DNA from: Crocinitomicaceae bacterium
Lineage (GTDB): Bacteria > Bacteroidota > Bacteroidia > Flavobacteriales_D > Crocinitomicaceae
Direction: 5' to 3'
Assembly (NCBI GenBank): GCA_021740085.1
Contig: JAIPAL010000020.1
Coordinates: forward strand, 1-36,722
DNA length: 36,722 nt
Of this stretch, positions 1 through 8,519 are shown one piece after another. The notes under the pieces are model-generated. The model ran no database searches and was not told the origin of the DNA. It saw only the letters and a program-made list of their open reading frames with translations. The position numbers and the translations under genes are program-made. Each line of letters opens with the position of its first letter. Positions within the stretch are counted from its first letter, which is position 1.

Positions 1-412
<412 letters not shown>

Positions 413-480
413 ATAATAACTTTGAATTTTTCTGAGACTTAGAGATGTTGTTCTTTTCTTAATCGCTGTTTCCTTATTCC

Positions 481-499
481 TCAATATTTCAATGAACTT
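481..499 (-). promoter_or_regulatory. Conserved-looking rRNA leader element
   Basis: The minus strand reads AAGTTCATTGAAATATTGA, about 70 nt upstream of the mature 16S end. From memory, GTTC-TTGA-ATATTG segments recur in rRNA leaders of Bacteroidota and may serve antitermination or processing. The role is inferred, not shown. Confidence 0.4.
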
Positions 500-609
500 C
501 TTTTGGTAAATCTCAAAGTATCAACCTCGACATTCAAAAATCCTCTTATTCCCTATTATTACTTATTCTTTACGCACAATTTTAAAACGTTTTCATCAAT
601 TGCGGGGTG

Positions 610-617
610 CAAAGATA
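610..617 (-). promoter_or_regulatory. rRNA operon promoter, -7 box TATCTTTG
   Basis: The minus strand has TATCTTTG, a perfect match to the Bacteroidota -7 consensus TAnnTTTG, followed by CACCCCGCA. Transcription would start near 603-606 and give a leader of about 190 nt before 16S. No clear TTG -33 element is present at 19-20 bp. An A/T-only tract at about 640-670 could act as an UP-like element, as expected of a strong rRNA promoter. Confidence 0.7.
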
Positions 618-837
618 AGTACTTTTTTTATTCTAACTAGTATTTATTGAAAAAATAAAAGAAAATAAACCGGACAATCATACTTATTTTCCTTGAATAG
701 GTTACAAAATTCATAAGTATTCACGATGGTTTTATGAAATTATCTATTCTAACTATCTAAAATTCATTAAATTATGGTTTAATGATTGTATCGATGAGAA
801 ATTTGAGAATACCAATAATAAAACAAAACGAAAAGGA

Positions 838-853
838 TTGATGTTCGAATCAA
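838..853 (-). terminator. Possible weak terminator after the phosphodiesterase gene
   Basis: TTGAT and ATCAA arms flank a 6-nt loop and overlap the stop codon of the minus-strand gene. On the minus strand a T-rich run follows. The stem is only 5 bp, so this is weak. Confidence 0.25.
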
Positions 854-1770
854 AAAAACTTTACTCCATCTAAATCTGGAAAATTTCCTGTGCCAATTCC
901 AAGCCAGTAAAGCATAGTTGGTAATAAATCGACGCTATTAGCCTGGCCTTGCTGAATAGGACTTGCAAGGAAGGGGACTCGAACAATTGACCAAACTTTA
1001 CGCGTTTGAGTTAAATCATCCTGCCCACCATGTCCCGTTCCCTCTCCCCCATGATCAGTTGTTAATACAACCATCCACTCTTCTCCGTAATTTAATTCGC
1101 GATTATGAATAATTTCCATAAGACCTAAGATGTACTCATCCATTTTCTCAATCGCCTTGATATATTCTGTGGAAGTTGGGGAAAAGCCATAGGTGTGACC
1201 TGCATGATCTGGATCATCAAAATGAAGTAGCGTCAAATCAGGACAGCAAGATAATAACTTATCTTTACTTGCTACAAACAAAGATAAATCAGTTTCATAG
1301 CGCTGTGCAAAATCTTCATTACTTGTGATTTTTAAAAAATCATCCCAATGGCTCAAACTTACAACACTTAAGGCTGGCTTTATACATTTAGCTCTTTTAA
1401 ATAAATCCGGGTAATTATCATATTGATTCTTTTTAAAAGAGTTCTCGGTTAAGCCGTGCTTTTCCGGCCATACGCCGTGAAGTATCGTAGACCAACCTGG
1501 CACGCTCACCGTATGAGGGCCGCGATCGGTATTCCAAGAAACAAAACTATGCTGGATTAGACTATCAATAGCAGGTGTAATAGCTAACTGAAGCGCGTCG
1601 GTTCTAACACCATCCAAGCCTATAAATAGCACTTTTCGGACAGGTTCTGTCCCTTGCTTACATGTAGTAATTATTTCTTTTCGGGGATTAAACCGATCTG
1701 CACACGAAGAAAATAAACATAATAATATTAAAATTCCAACTCTATTTAAGTGTACGTTGCAAGACACCAT
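850..1770 (-). CDS. Alkaline phosphatase/type I phosphodiesterase-family lipoprotein
   Basis: A 306-aa secreted hydrolase of the type I phosphodiesterase/nucleotide pyrophosphatase branch of the alkaline phosphatase superfamily. The two-zinc site can be traced: D53 in GLDGVR, T95 in PGWSTILHG as the likely nucleophile, D188 and H192 in PDHAGH, D239-H240 in TTDHGG, and H247 in GHGG. The N-terminus is hydrophobic and ends in LFSSC, a lipobox with C23 as the lipidated residue, so the enzyme should be anchored on the periplasmic side or the outer membrane. It should cleave phosphodiester or pyrophosphate bonds, but the substrate cannot be read from sequence. It is the last gene of a minus-strand run, 22 nt after its neighbour. 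Confidence 0.92.
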   Translation of the reverse strand: MVSCNVHLNRVGILILLCLFSSCADRFNPRKEIITTCKQGTEPVRKVLFIGLDGVRTDALQLAITPAIDSLIQHSFVSWNTDRGPHTVSVPGWSTILHGVWPEKHGLTENSFKKNQYDNYPDLFKRAKCIKPALSVVSLSHWDDFLKITSNEDFAQRYETDLSLFVASKDKLLSCCPDLTLLHFDDPDHAGHTYGFSPTSTEYIKAIEKMDEYILGLMEIIHNRELNYGEEWMVVLTTDHGGEGTGHGGQDDLTQTRKVWSIVRVPFLASPIQQGQANSVDLLPTMLYWLGIGTGNFPDLDGVKFF

Positions 1771-1792
1771 AAGATAAGAATTTTAACTAAAT

Positions 1793-2680
1793 TTAGTTTA
1801 TGATAATGTTTTTCGTGAATGGTTTGCCATTAATAATAGCTTGAAGAATATAGGTCCCTTTTGGATAAGAACCTGACAAATCAGCTGTAATTTTATTTTT
1901 ACCAATTACGACTTGCTCATTTTGCTTAATGCTCCATGCCTTTCCATTCATATCAACTAGCTTAAGGTCAATTGAACCTTGTTGTAATGATTCAAATGTA
2001 ATAGTTGCCAACTGAGTATCCGCTGCGTAAAAGAGATTGAATGCTGAAATATTTTCGACTTCAGTTAACCCCACACCTGATGAAGGGGCATTGATTACAT
2101 GCTGAGAAAGATAGATTTGATCACCATTCGTGTTATTATTGTTGTTCGTTTTATTAGCTGCTATATAAAATGTTACGTTTCCGACATTCGTAGCAGGAGC
2201 AGTCCATGTCCAAGACCACAATGGAGTAGCGCTAGAATTACTTGTTGCTTTATGTTCAGCATAGTTACGTTGTGCTCCAGAAATTGTAGCATTAACAATT
2301 TGAGTGGTTAAGGCCGCGGTAAATGTCCCTGCCATTACATTTGATGAAGTAAGTACAGTAGATTGAAATCCTTTTTTAGCAGGATTAGACGTCAAGGCTA
2401 AATTAACGGTATAAGTTGCACCAGCGACATATGACAAAACAGGCATGTTATTAGCATCCAAAAGAACGAAGTTGTTTTCTGTAGCTCCATCAAGGGCTGA
2501 TCCCGAATGACAACTAGTGCAATTCTGCTCTCCTGGCGCACCTGTCTTTCCTCCCGCAGGTCCATTGGATTGATTTGGCGATTTGTGGTATGAATTATTG
2601 ATTGTTACCCCTTGATGAAAAGCAAGTAATAATAAACTGCTAGCAATAAATAAACTTGGTAAAAAAAATGATTTTTTCAT
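1793..2680 (-). CDS. Secreted CxxCH protein (choice-of-anchor V type) with T9SS type A sorting domain
   Basis: A 295-aa exported protein with signal peptide at residues 1-24. A short segment GAPGEQNCTSCHSG follows, whose C54-T-S-C57-H58 is a c-type haem attachment motif. Next comes a reelin-like beta-sandwich (about 65-198) rich in Ser/Thr/Asn, containing WSWTWTAP and an NNNNNTN stretch. The C-terminus (about 205-295) has the features of a T9SS type A sorting domain: LVDMNGK, then PKGTYILQAIINGK, then a basic-hydrophobic end. I recognise the layout as the 'choice-of-anchor V' domain of Bacteroidota. Export through T9SS would put the domain on the cell surface or outside. Whether haem is bound is untested. 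It follows a cytochrome c lipoprotein gene by 72 nt; a TATATTTG box at 2737-2730 could give it a promoter of its own. Confidence 0.88.
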   Translation of the reverse strand: MKKSFFLPSLFIASSLLLLAFHQGVTINNSYHKSPNQSNGPAGGKTGAPGEQNCTSCHSGSALDGATENNFVLLDANNMPVLSYVAGATYTVNLALTSNPAKKGFQSTVLTSSNVMAGTFTAALTTQIVNATISGAQRNYAEHKATSNSSATPLWSWTWTAPATNVGNVTFYIAANKTNNNNNTNGDQIYLSQHVINAPSSGVGLTEVENISAFNLFYAADTQLATITFESLQQGSIDLKLVDMNGKAWSIKQNEQVVIGKNKITADLSGSYPKGTYILQAIINGKPFTKNIIIN

Positions 2681-2752
2681 AACTTATTTTTTATAATTTA
2701 GAACAAGATTAGATTTAAATTTTATTGGACAAATATATTGTTTTTGATGGAA

Positions 2753-3115
2753 TTAATTGTTCAACTTACCTTGACTCACCCAACATTTTATAAATTGTAT
2801 GGTTGAATCCGGAAGCATCGGGCCTCCCTGGGGCATCAGTAAAAAACCTTGCTCTTGCATCGCCCCTAAAATTGCTGACGATTGGTTCGAAATATTGGTG
2901 TGGTTTGAAAATGTATATCCTGTAGAGTTTCCAACATTATGGCACGAAATACAGTTTTGTTGAATAATTGGAAGTACGGTTGCATTAAAAGAAACGGTAT
3001 CGATACAAGATGGATCCATTATGGTCGTAGGCACTTTTTCTTTAGAGCAAGAAAAGAAGGAAATCGCTCCTCCTACTAAAATAAGAAGTGTTGCGATTTG
3101 ATTAAATTTTTTCAT
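2753..3115 (-). CDS. Small monohaem cytochrome c lipoprotein
   Basis: A 120-aa protein with a lipoprotein signal: hydrophobic segment 8-20, then FFSC with C23 as the lipid site. It has one haem c motif, C55-I-S-C58-H59, preceded by VLPIIQQN as in cytochromes of the planctomycete/Bacteroidota short type. M94 in FLLMPQGGPMLP is the likely distal haem ligand. The size fits one haem domain plus a short tether. It should carry electrons at the outer face of the inner membrane or in the periplasmic leaflet of the outer membrane. Its start overlaps the end of the upstream membrane-protein gene by 14 nt, so the two are translationally linked. Confidence 0.9.
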   Translation of the reverse strand: MKKFNQIATLLILVGGAISFFSCSKEKVPTTIMDPSCIDTVSFNATVLPIIQQNCISCHNVGNSTGYTFSNHTNISNQSSAILGAMQEQGFLLMPQGGPMLPDSTIQFIKCWVSQGKLNN

Positions 3116-3491
3116 TAGGAGAAATTAAAGGGTAAAAAGTCAACCAAAATAATGGAAAGATGAAGTGAAATGGTATGGCGAAAACCGGAAAAAATTCGCC
3201 GTCAGCATGAGTAACTTGTGCTAGAATAGGAATACAAATAGTAAAAAAACAAATTAAACTAAGTGATAAATTAAACACCCATAGATTCCTGGCACGCGTT
3301 ACTCTCACATATTGTACAAATAAAAAAGTGGCTAAAAAAGAAATAAAGCAATAGGTAGAAATTAATTTCCAACTAGGCAAAACCGAAGAAAAATCAAATA
3401 AAAAATGGTTAAAGGAAAAAAAATAAGCAAGTCCAAGTAAGTTAGACAAAAAGGCTATAAATAAAGCGAAGAAAAGCGGTTTAATTCGCAT
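3102..3491 (-). CDS. Small polytopic membrane protein, unknown function
   Basis: A 129-aa protein I do not recognise. Four hydrophobic segments (about 6-26, 46-64, 72-92 and 99-123) predict an inner-membrane four-helix protein. H94 and H108 near the last two helices are possible haem or quinone-site residues, but this is speculation. The start codon overlaps the YceI stop codon by one base (TAATG), and its end overlaps the cytochrome gene by 14 nt. Stoichiometric expression with YceI and the cytochrome is therefore likely, and a role in the same redox or lipid-linked process is the best guess. Confidence 0.8.
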   Translation of the reverse strand: MRIKPLFFALFIAFLSNLLGLAYFFSFNHFLFDFSSVLPSWKLISTYCFISFLATFLFVQYVRVTRARNLWVFNLSLSLICFFTICIPILAQVTHADGEFFPVFAIPFHFIFPLFWLTFYPLISPNEKI

Positions 3492-4039
3492 TATTTTTTT
3501 AACGCTGGAATGACATACACAACCTTCATTTTATCTGGAACAACAGCGCTTTTTTTACCCACTTTAAATGCCAATCGATCCACATTAAAAGTTCCGCTGA
3601 ATACTATTTTATTTCCTGTTATCGTTTTTGAAGCCGGGATAGTATATTGTTTTGTTGTTCCCTTCATAGTTAAATCTCCGGTAATTAAATACCCGCTTCC
3701 ATTTTTAGCAATTTTGCTCGATATAAATTTTATTTGTGGAAATGAAGGGGCATTGAACCATTCGGCTGTTTGCGCCTTTTTATTTTGCATTCCATTTCCT
3801 GTATTGATTGACGATACATCAATATATAAGTTAAACTTGCTATTTACTAGATCTTCGTCATTAAAATAAATATCTCCTCCCATTTTTGAAAAAGAACCAG
3901 ATGGATCGCTTGATTTAAAATCCATTGTGTAACCAGCGCTAACTACATAATGTTCCACCGGCAAAAAGGTGAAGCTGGCTGAAACAGAAATTAAGAAGAC
4001 AAATAACCAAAATTCGCGTGATTTATTTTTCATTTTCAT
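3491..4039 (-). CDS. YceI-family periplasmic isoprenoid-binding protein
   Basis: A 182-aa protein with an N-terminal signal segment (about 1-26), then the lipocalin-like YceI fold. Recognisable family features are the opening HYVVSAGYTMDFK, the central SSINTGNGMQNKKAQTAEWF, FPQIKFIS, and TGDLTMKGTTK. YceI proteins bind long polyisoprenoids such as quinones in a hydrophobic barrel. The length is typical for the family. It may start at either of two adjacent ATG codons (MKMK). It is followed at once, with a 1-nt overlap, by the small membrane protein, and preceded by the DUF5777 barrel gene, suggesting that a quinone or isoprenoid links these products. Confidence 0.93.
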   Translation of the reverse strand: MKMKNKSREFWLFVFLISVSASFTFLPVEHYVVSAGYTMDFKSSDPSGSFSKMGGDIYFNDEDLVNSKFNLYIDVSSINTGNGMQNKKAQTAEWFNAPSFPQIKFISSKIAKNGSGYLITGDLTMKGTTKQYTIPASKTITGNKIVFSGTFNVDRLAFKVGKKSAVVPDKMKVVYVIPALKK

Positions 4040-4087
4040 ATGTTTTAATTTGAGTTTAACAAAGGTGTTAGTATAAGGTTTAAATGG

Positions 4088-4975
4088 TTATTCTTTTGTG
4101 AATTTCCTGCCTATGCAAAAACCTAACCTAAATTGGCCCAGCGACCACTTTTCTGTAGTATAAGGAATAAATTGAAGTTCACCTATTCCCGATGAATTGG
4201 TTATATTGATGGTAAAATTGTGACCGAATGTAAACCATTCCAGCGCAATCCCGAGACTGCTTTTGGAATTAGTACGCATGTTGGATGAAGCAAAGGCATG
4301 GTAATATTCCCCTATCACAGCAAATCTTGAACTAATTCGAAAACGAATACCCGAGCCCACTGCAAATAATTCATTTTGATCATCTGCAGCAACATAATTG
4401 CGGTGAACATATGTCGGCATAATACAAAGACTTAAACGGTCATTGAAGCGCCTTGCTACATTAAGTTGCGAAACATAGGAGAAACGGTGAGAAAACTTTG
4501 GGAAATTACTTACTAAACTTTGATCATTACTAGCTGTCATATAGGTAAACCCGGCCGTTCCTATTAGACTCATCGACACGAATGACTTTCCCTTTTTTTG
4601 TTTTAAAATACTATATTTCACATGGCCATCTAACAATGATCTATAGGGCCTTCCCGCTCCCTTACATCGACCAAAACCAAGCATCAATTTATCAGTAACT
4701 CCGTATTCCAAGGCAATACGCATGTCTGATAAATTATCAAATCCAAACATACTTTGAATCCCTCCATTTGTTCCTGCTATATCACCAAATTTATGTTCAA
4801 TTCTAAATTCCATTGTGCCTTTTGGCAACATGTCTACAGAATGTCCATTAATAACTCTAGTGCCAGTAAAGGTGTAATCCAACTCTTGCTGTTCAAAAAT
4901 CGTGTCTGGAATAGTTTGAGAACAAAGGGAATTATAAAGAAAAACCAATAAAAAACCAGTGAGGAATTTACTCAT
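4088..4975 (-). CDS. DUF5777-family outer-membrane beta-barrel protein
   Basis: A 295-aa protein with signal peptide (1-19, ending SLCSQ). Its mature part reads as a small outer-membrane barrel of the DUF5777 family: TFTGTRVINGHSVDMLPKG, then EFRIEHKFGDIAG, FGFDNLSDMRIALEYGVTDK and LMLGFGRCKG, followed by alternating polar/nonpolar strands to the C-terminus. The function of the family is not known to me. It is often found with YceI and c-type cytochrome genes, as it is here. It is the first gene of the minus-strand run, 18 nt downstream of a predicted start site. Confidence 0.88.
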   Translation of the reverse strand: MSKFLTGFLLVFLYNSLCSQTIPDTIFEQQELDYTFTGTRVINGHSVDMLPKGTMEFRIEHKFGDIAGTNGGIQSMFGFDNLSDMRIALEYGVTDKLMLGFGRCKGAGRPYRSLLDGHVKYSILKQKKGKSFVSMSLIGTAGFTYMTASNDQSLVSNFPKFSHRFSYVSQLNVARRFNDRLSLCIMPTYVHRNYVAADDQNELFAVGSGIRFRISSRFAVIGEYYHAFASSNMRTNSKSSLGIALEWFTFGHNFTINITNSSGIGELQFIPYTTEKWSLGQFRLGFCIGRKFTKE

Positions 4976-4997
4976 GACAACAAGTTAATTTAGAACA

Positions 4998-5005
4998 CAA
5001 AAGTA
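4998..5005 (-). promoter_or_regulatory. Promoter -7 box of the DUF5777-YceI-cytochrome cluster
   Basis: The minus strand reads TACTTTTG, a perfect TAnnTTTG match 22 nt before the DUF5777 start codon. A TTTG lies upstream at 5034-5031, but the 25-bp spacing is longer than usual. Divergent from the fau promoter at 5053. Confidence 0.5.
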
Positions 5006-5052
5006 TGAAATAAAACACAATAATAAATTACAAAGTAATTGTCTTTAATTCG

Positions 5053-5060
5053 TAAATTTG
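5053..5060 (+). promoter_or_regulatory. Promoter -7 box before the 5-FCL gene
   Basis: TAAATTTG, a perfect TAnnTTTG match, ends 8 nt before the ATG at 5069, so the 5' leader would be only a few nucleotides. No -33 TTG at 19-20 bp is seen. Confidence 0.5.
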
Positions 5061-5068
5061 AATAATAA

Positions 5069-5635
5069 ATGAATAAAAAACAACTTAGATCAGCTTATTC
5101 CGAGAAACGGATGGAACTCGATGGTTCTATAAGAAAATCATTTATTGATAAAATTATACTAGAACTGTCTAAATTTGACTTGTTCCAAAAACATGTTTCC
5201 GTCTACATAACAATCGCGCATAAAAATGAAATAGACACCCAGTTAGTAATAGCATATATTCAAAATCTAGGAGGCATACCCGTTATACCTAGAGCAAATT
5301 TTCAAACGGGGGAACTAACTCATTATATATATGAAGGAACTGAGCAGCTTGAAGTAAATGAATATGGAATTCCTGAGCCAAACTTTGGAGAAGTTGTTAA
5401 TACTAATCAAATTGACCTTGTTATCGTTCCGCTTCTTATTTTTGATCTTCTTGGGCATCGAGTAGGTTATGGCAAGGGGTTTTATGATCGACTTCTTAAG
5501 GGCTGTAATCCTTCTACATTAAAAATAGGCCTTTGTGATTTTGAACCCGTTGAGCAAATTACAGATGTGCATGAACAGGATATAGCATTAGACTTTTGTA
5601 TTACACCAAAAAAGACCTACGCCTTTAATAAATAA
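5069..5635 (+). CDS. fau: 5-formyltetrahydrofolate cyclo-ligase
   Basis: A 188-aa cytosolic enzyme that converts 5-formyl-THF to 5,10-methenyl-THF with ATP, returning this folate to one-carbon metabolism (EC 6.3.3.2). Family marks are the N-terminal KKQLRSAYSEKR helix that contacts ATP, NEYGIPEP at 97-104, DLVIVPLLIFD at 116-126, and the glycine-rich GHRVGYGKGFYDRLL at 129-143 that binds ATP-Mg. The length is typical. The ATG is 8 nt after a TAAATTTG promoter box. RNase HII follows after 21 nt, probably on the same transcript, although the two functions are unrelated. Confidence 0.95.
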   Translation: MNKKQLRSAYSEKRMELDGSIRKSFIDKIILELSKFDLFQKHVSVYITIAHKNEIDTQLVIAYIQNLGGIPVIPRANFQTGELTHYIYEGTEQLEVNEYGIPEPNFGEVVNTNQIDLVIVPLLIFDLLGHRVGYGKGFYDRLLKGCNPSTLKIGLCDFEPVEQITDVHEQDIALDFCITPKKTYAFNK

Positions 5636-5656
5636 AGGAAAGATCACGCTGTCAAA

Positions 5657-6250
5657 ATGAAAAATAAAGTAATCGACCTCTTATTATTTCACACCGCCAA
5701 CTGCATAGAGGCCGGATGTGATGAGGCGGGAAGAGGGTGTCTTGCTGGTCCAGTTGTAGCTGCAGCCGTAATATTAAAACACCCAATCGTTGGTCTTAAC
5801 GACTCCAAACTACTTACCGAAAAAAGAAGGGATGAATTGCGAATTGAGATCGAAAAAAGTGCTTTGGCATTTGCTGTGGCCATTGTCCCTCCTGAACAAA
5901 TTGATAAAATTAACATCTTAAATGCGAGTATTGAAGCCATGAAAATAGCTTTGGATAAACTTGCCTTTACTCCCCAACACATCCTCGTTGATGGAAATAT
6001 TTTCTCTGACTACAAGGCAATAAAATATACAACTATCATAAAGGGAGACACCAAGTTTCAATCAATCGCTGCAGCTTCCATTTTAGCAAAAACCTATCGA
6101 GATGAAATTATGGAATCTCTTCATCGCGAAAATTCCGCCTACAAATGGGATAAAAACAAAGGCTACCCAACGAAAGAACATCGGGAGGCAATTCGCTTAA
6201 ATGGAATTTCAATCCACCACAGAAAGTCGTTTCAACTATTACCCCGATAA
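5657..6250 (+). CDS. rnhB: Ribonuclease HII
   Basis: A 197-aa cytosolic endonuclease that cuts RNA in RNA/DNA hybrids and single ribonucleotides embedded in DNA. The four catalytic acids are in place: D22 and E23 in GCDEAGRGCLAGPV, D112 in ILVDGN, and D131 in KGDTKFQSIAAASILAK. LNDSKLLTEKRR follows the first motif as in all RNase HII. The C-terminal helical part is short, as usual in Bacteroidota. It lies 21 nt after the 5-FCL gene without a separate promoter box. Confidence 0.97.
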   Translation: MKNKVIDLLLFHTANCIEAGCDEAGRGCLAGPVVAAAVILKHPIVGLNDSKLLTEKRRDELRIEIEKSALAFAVAIVPPEQIDKINILNASIEAMKIALDKLAFTPQHILVDGNIFSDYKAIKYTTIIKGDTKFQSIAAASILAKTYRDEIMESLHRENSAYKWDKNKGYPTKEHREAIRLNGISIHHRKSFQLLPR

Positions 6251-6343
6251 GTTAATATCCTCTTAAAGAGATTGAACATTACTTTGTTCATTTAATTTAC
6301 AAGCAAGTATTTTTAGTGTGTTAAAGCGGTATACTTTTACACC

Positions 6344-6351
6344 AAAATTTG
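6344..6351 (+). promoter_or_regulatory. Possible -7 box abutting the start of the 720-aa protein gene
   Basis: AAAATTTG matches TAnnTTTG at 7 of 8 positions and ends 3 nt before the ATG at 6355. That would make the mRNA leaderless, like several others in the window. A second near-match, TACTTTTA, lies just upstream at about 6331-6338. Confidence 0.35.
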
Positions 6352-6354
6352 ATC

Positions 6355-8517
6355 ATGGTCAAGAAAATTATTGGACCCCTTATTGTTTTTCTTTGTCTTT
6401 GTTGGATTGTTTTTGTTGTAAGTCAAATCCTACAAAAGAAAAAAGAAAGTAATTTCCTTTGTTACTTTGGCAAACAGGATTCATTAGTATTGGTTATTCA
6501 CCATATAAATGAGTTTGATTGGGAGACGGTTGGATTCAATACGCTAGGGAGTAACAAAGACTTGTTTTACGAAATCACCCGCAATTTAGACAATGATTAC
6601 AGCGTTTTTATAAGTAAAGAAAGGCCACTATTGGTGATTGAAATAAATCAAAATTGGACAAAGTCTGGTATAAATCGTTTGTTGGAAAAAGGACTTCGGA
6701 AATTTCAATTAACTGGACTTAAGTCCTTCGAATACGGGCCTTACATTGGTAAATACGAAGGGAAACAATTAATGATTTATCCCAAAGATTATACCATTGA
6801 ACCGCTTAGAAAGTCCCCGTTCAGAGTAGACAAACAAGCCAGCTATTCGACCATAAAGTTTGTAGAAAAAAGAATGCTAATACAAGACGTCTATTTAAAG
6901 GATGACTGCAAAGTGATTTATGAAACACAAACAAGCAAAGCAACTAAGACAAATTTAGTCGATGACAGGTCGGTGTTTTCGGAAAATATCCCCTCCAATT
7001 TTTCGTCTTACACCTTTTACGAGAAAAATTATTTAAAAGAAGTAGACCCTATTTTCAATAAAAGCTTATTCAATAATTGGATAGAAAATGGACTCGTTGA
7101 GTTAATTATCGACGATCAAAAAGTAATCGTCTTTGATGTCAAAGAAGGACAAAGCCCTATTCAAAATCTAAATGAAGCATTAAATAAAGAAGAGGAGAAT
7201 TTAGCTAGTAGTTTCTTTGTGGGAGTTCCTATCAAAAGTGGACCAGAATCATATAAGGACCTTGGTTTCTATATTACAGAATCGAATGGCTTTGCTTATC
7301 TCTCCCTTAATAAAGAAGCGATTGACAAGGTCTTGACAGAAATCGAAATGAACCACACACTTTCCAGTGACAATAAGCAATTATTCTCTTTGGCAAATTA
7401 CCTTCCCTTAGTTGTTTCAGAGCGCATTGTAAATAAAATGACGCAGCAAAGTATTAGCAGGATCAATCGTAAAACAATAAAAACGAGTGTCTATTTTTTA
7501 AACAATCAATCAGAAATTAACGAAGCGGAAACAAACGATTATTTCTCCATGAATCCAGGCAGTAGAATTACCGCTTTTTGTGCATTAGCGGGGAGAGGAA
7601 ATACGATTGTTTTTAGTGAAAATCAAGAATTACATGGGTATAAAAACGGCACAAAAATATGGTCTAGAAAAACACCTAAGCCATTAATTTCCAATCCTAT
7701 TTTATTGGCATTTTCACAAAATGAACGAGAATCAATTGCATTACGCTTTACCGATAAAATAGAAGTAATTGATAAAGTTGGGCGTGTTACACAAAGTATT
7801 CTTGGGACCTTCATCGCGGATCCAATTCGGTATGTATTAAATGATAAATTTCAACTTTTATGTGCTTCAAAAAGAACCGTTCAAGGCTTTAACGAACAAG
7901 GCAAAGTAACTTTTAGCCAAGCCATTACAGAAGATATCCAACAAATATCGGTGTACTATGAAGGCAAGAAAGCCATTTGTGCCATACTTAGCGCTGGGCA
8001 ATTACAACTAATTGATTTAGGTAGCAAAAAACTAATACGAAAAACAATATTTCCTGAAAATGCTTCCGAAAAAAAGATGGTCGAGAATGGGGCTTGTATT
8101 TTTCTAGAAAATCAAATGCATATGATTTTAGATAATAAGGGAATAAAAACAAAATTAAACCTTGACAATTCATGGAAAATGACTGCCCATTTTGTTTTTC
8201 AAAATGTTCCCTACATGCTATTTACAAAACTAAATCAATGTGCATTAATAAAAAATGATGGGTCCAAAATATGGACTAAAACATTCCCTTTGAGGGAACT
8301 ATCTTCCATTCATATCGCCAATATTAACGACGCTATCATCCTTACTGTTTTTGACAATCTAGAAAACAATGTTTATCTTTATAACTTGAATGGATCTCCT
8401 TTGGACCAACTTTTAAGAAATGCTGATGGGCCTGCACAAACCACTTCATTCGGAACTTTAGGACAATCAATAACAACGCTACTAGGAAATGTCTTAATTC
8501 AATACACAAAATATTAA
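6355..8517 (+). CDS. Signal-anchored periplasmic protein with propeller-like C-terminal half, unknown function
   Basis: A 720-aa protein I do not recognise. An open frame extends two codons upstream to a TTG, but ATG at 6355 gives the natural start MVKKIIGPLIV. One membrane anchor spans about residues 5-27. The remainder is hydrophilic and should be periplasmic. The N-terminal half (about 28-400) is mixed alpha/beta. From about residue 405 short repeats alternate strand and turn (ELHGYKNGTKIWSRKTP, then ALIKNDGSKIWTKTFP near 650), which resemble blades of a PQQ/WD-type propeller. The stop codon is followed after 2 nt by the ATG of the DUF5723-OmpA gene, so the two are translationally coupled and likely act together in the envelope. 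Confidence 0.8.
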   Translation: MVKKIIGPLIVFLCLCWIVFVVSQILQKKKESNFLCYFGKQDSLVLVIHHINEFDWETVGFNTLGSNKDLFYEITRNLDNDYSVFISKERPLLVIEINQNWTKSGINRLLEKGLRKFQLTGLKSFEYGPYIGKYEGKQLMIYPKDYTIEPLRKSPFRVDKQASYSTIKFVEKRMLIQDVYLKDDCKVIYETQTSKATKTNLVDDRSVFSENIPSNFSSYTFYEKNYLKEVDPIFNKSLFNNWIENGLVELIIDDQKVIVFDVKEGQSPIQNLNEALNKEEENLASSFFVGVPIKSGPESYKDLGFYITESNGFAYLSLNKEAIDKVLTEIEMNHTLSSDNKQLFSLANYLPLVVSERIVNKMTQQSISRINRKTIKTSVYFLNNQSEINEAETNDYFSMNPGSRITAFCALAGRGNTIVFSENQELHGYKNGTKIWSRKTPKPLISNPILLAFSQNERESIALRFTDKIEVIDKVGRVTQSILGTFIADPIRYVLNDKFQLLCASKRTVQGFNEQGKVTFSQAITEDIQQISVYYEGKKAICAILSAGQLQLIDLGSKKLIRKTIFPENASEKKMVENGACIFLENQMHMILDNKGIKTKLNLDNSWKMTAHFVFQNVPYMLFTKLNQCALIKNDGSKIWTKTFPLRELSSIHIANINDAIILTVFDNLENNVYLYNLNGSPLDQLLRNADGPAQTTSFGTLGQSITTLLGNVLIQYTKY

Positions 8518-8519
8518 CT

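Larger units (their letters stand above)
413..849. other. Gene-free rRNA leader and upstream spacer
   Basis: This 437-nt stretch holds the 16S leader and promoter (to about 617), then A+T-rich sequence. I see no credible coding region. One inverted repeat (ATACTTAT at 680-687, ATAAGTAT at 713-720) is present but could be chance in such A+T-rich DNA. Confidence 0.6.

Noticed and set aside
680..720. Inverted repeat ATACTTAT ... ATAAGTAT upstream of the rRNA promoter
   Set aside because: A+T-only arms with a 25-nt loop are likely by chance here, and the place is too far upstream for a clear role.
3510..3869. 119-codon plus-strand open frame opposite the YceI gene
   Set aside because: Shadow of YceI; hydrophobic translation arises from antisense of its strand codons.
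5689..5982. 97-codon minus-strand open frame in rnhB
   Set aside because: Antisense to the catalytic core of RNase HII, which is fully conserved; no independent evidence.
6253..6275. Hairpin-like CTCTT-A-AAGAG after rnhB
   Set aside because: The loop is one base, the stem is short and no T-run follows, so it is not a credible terminator.
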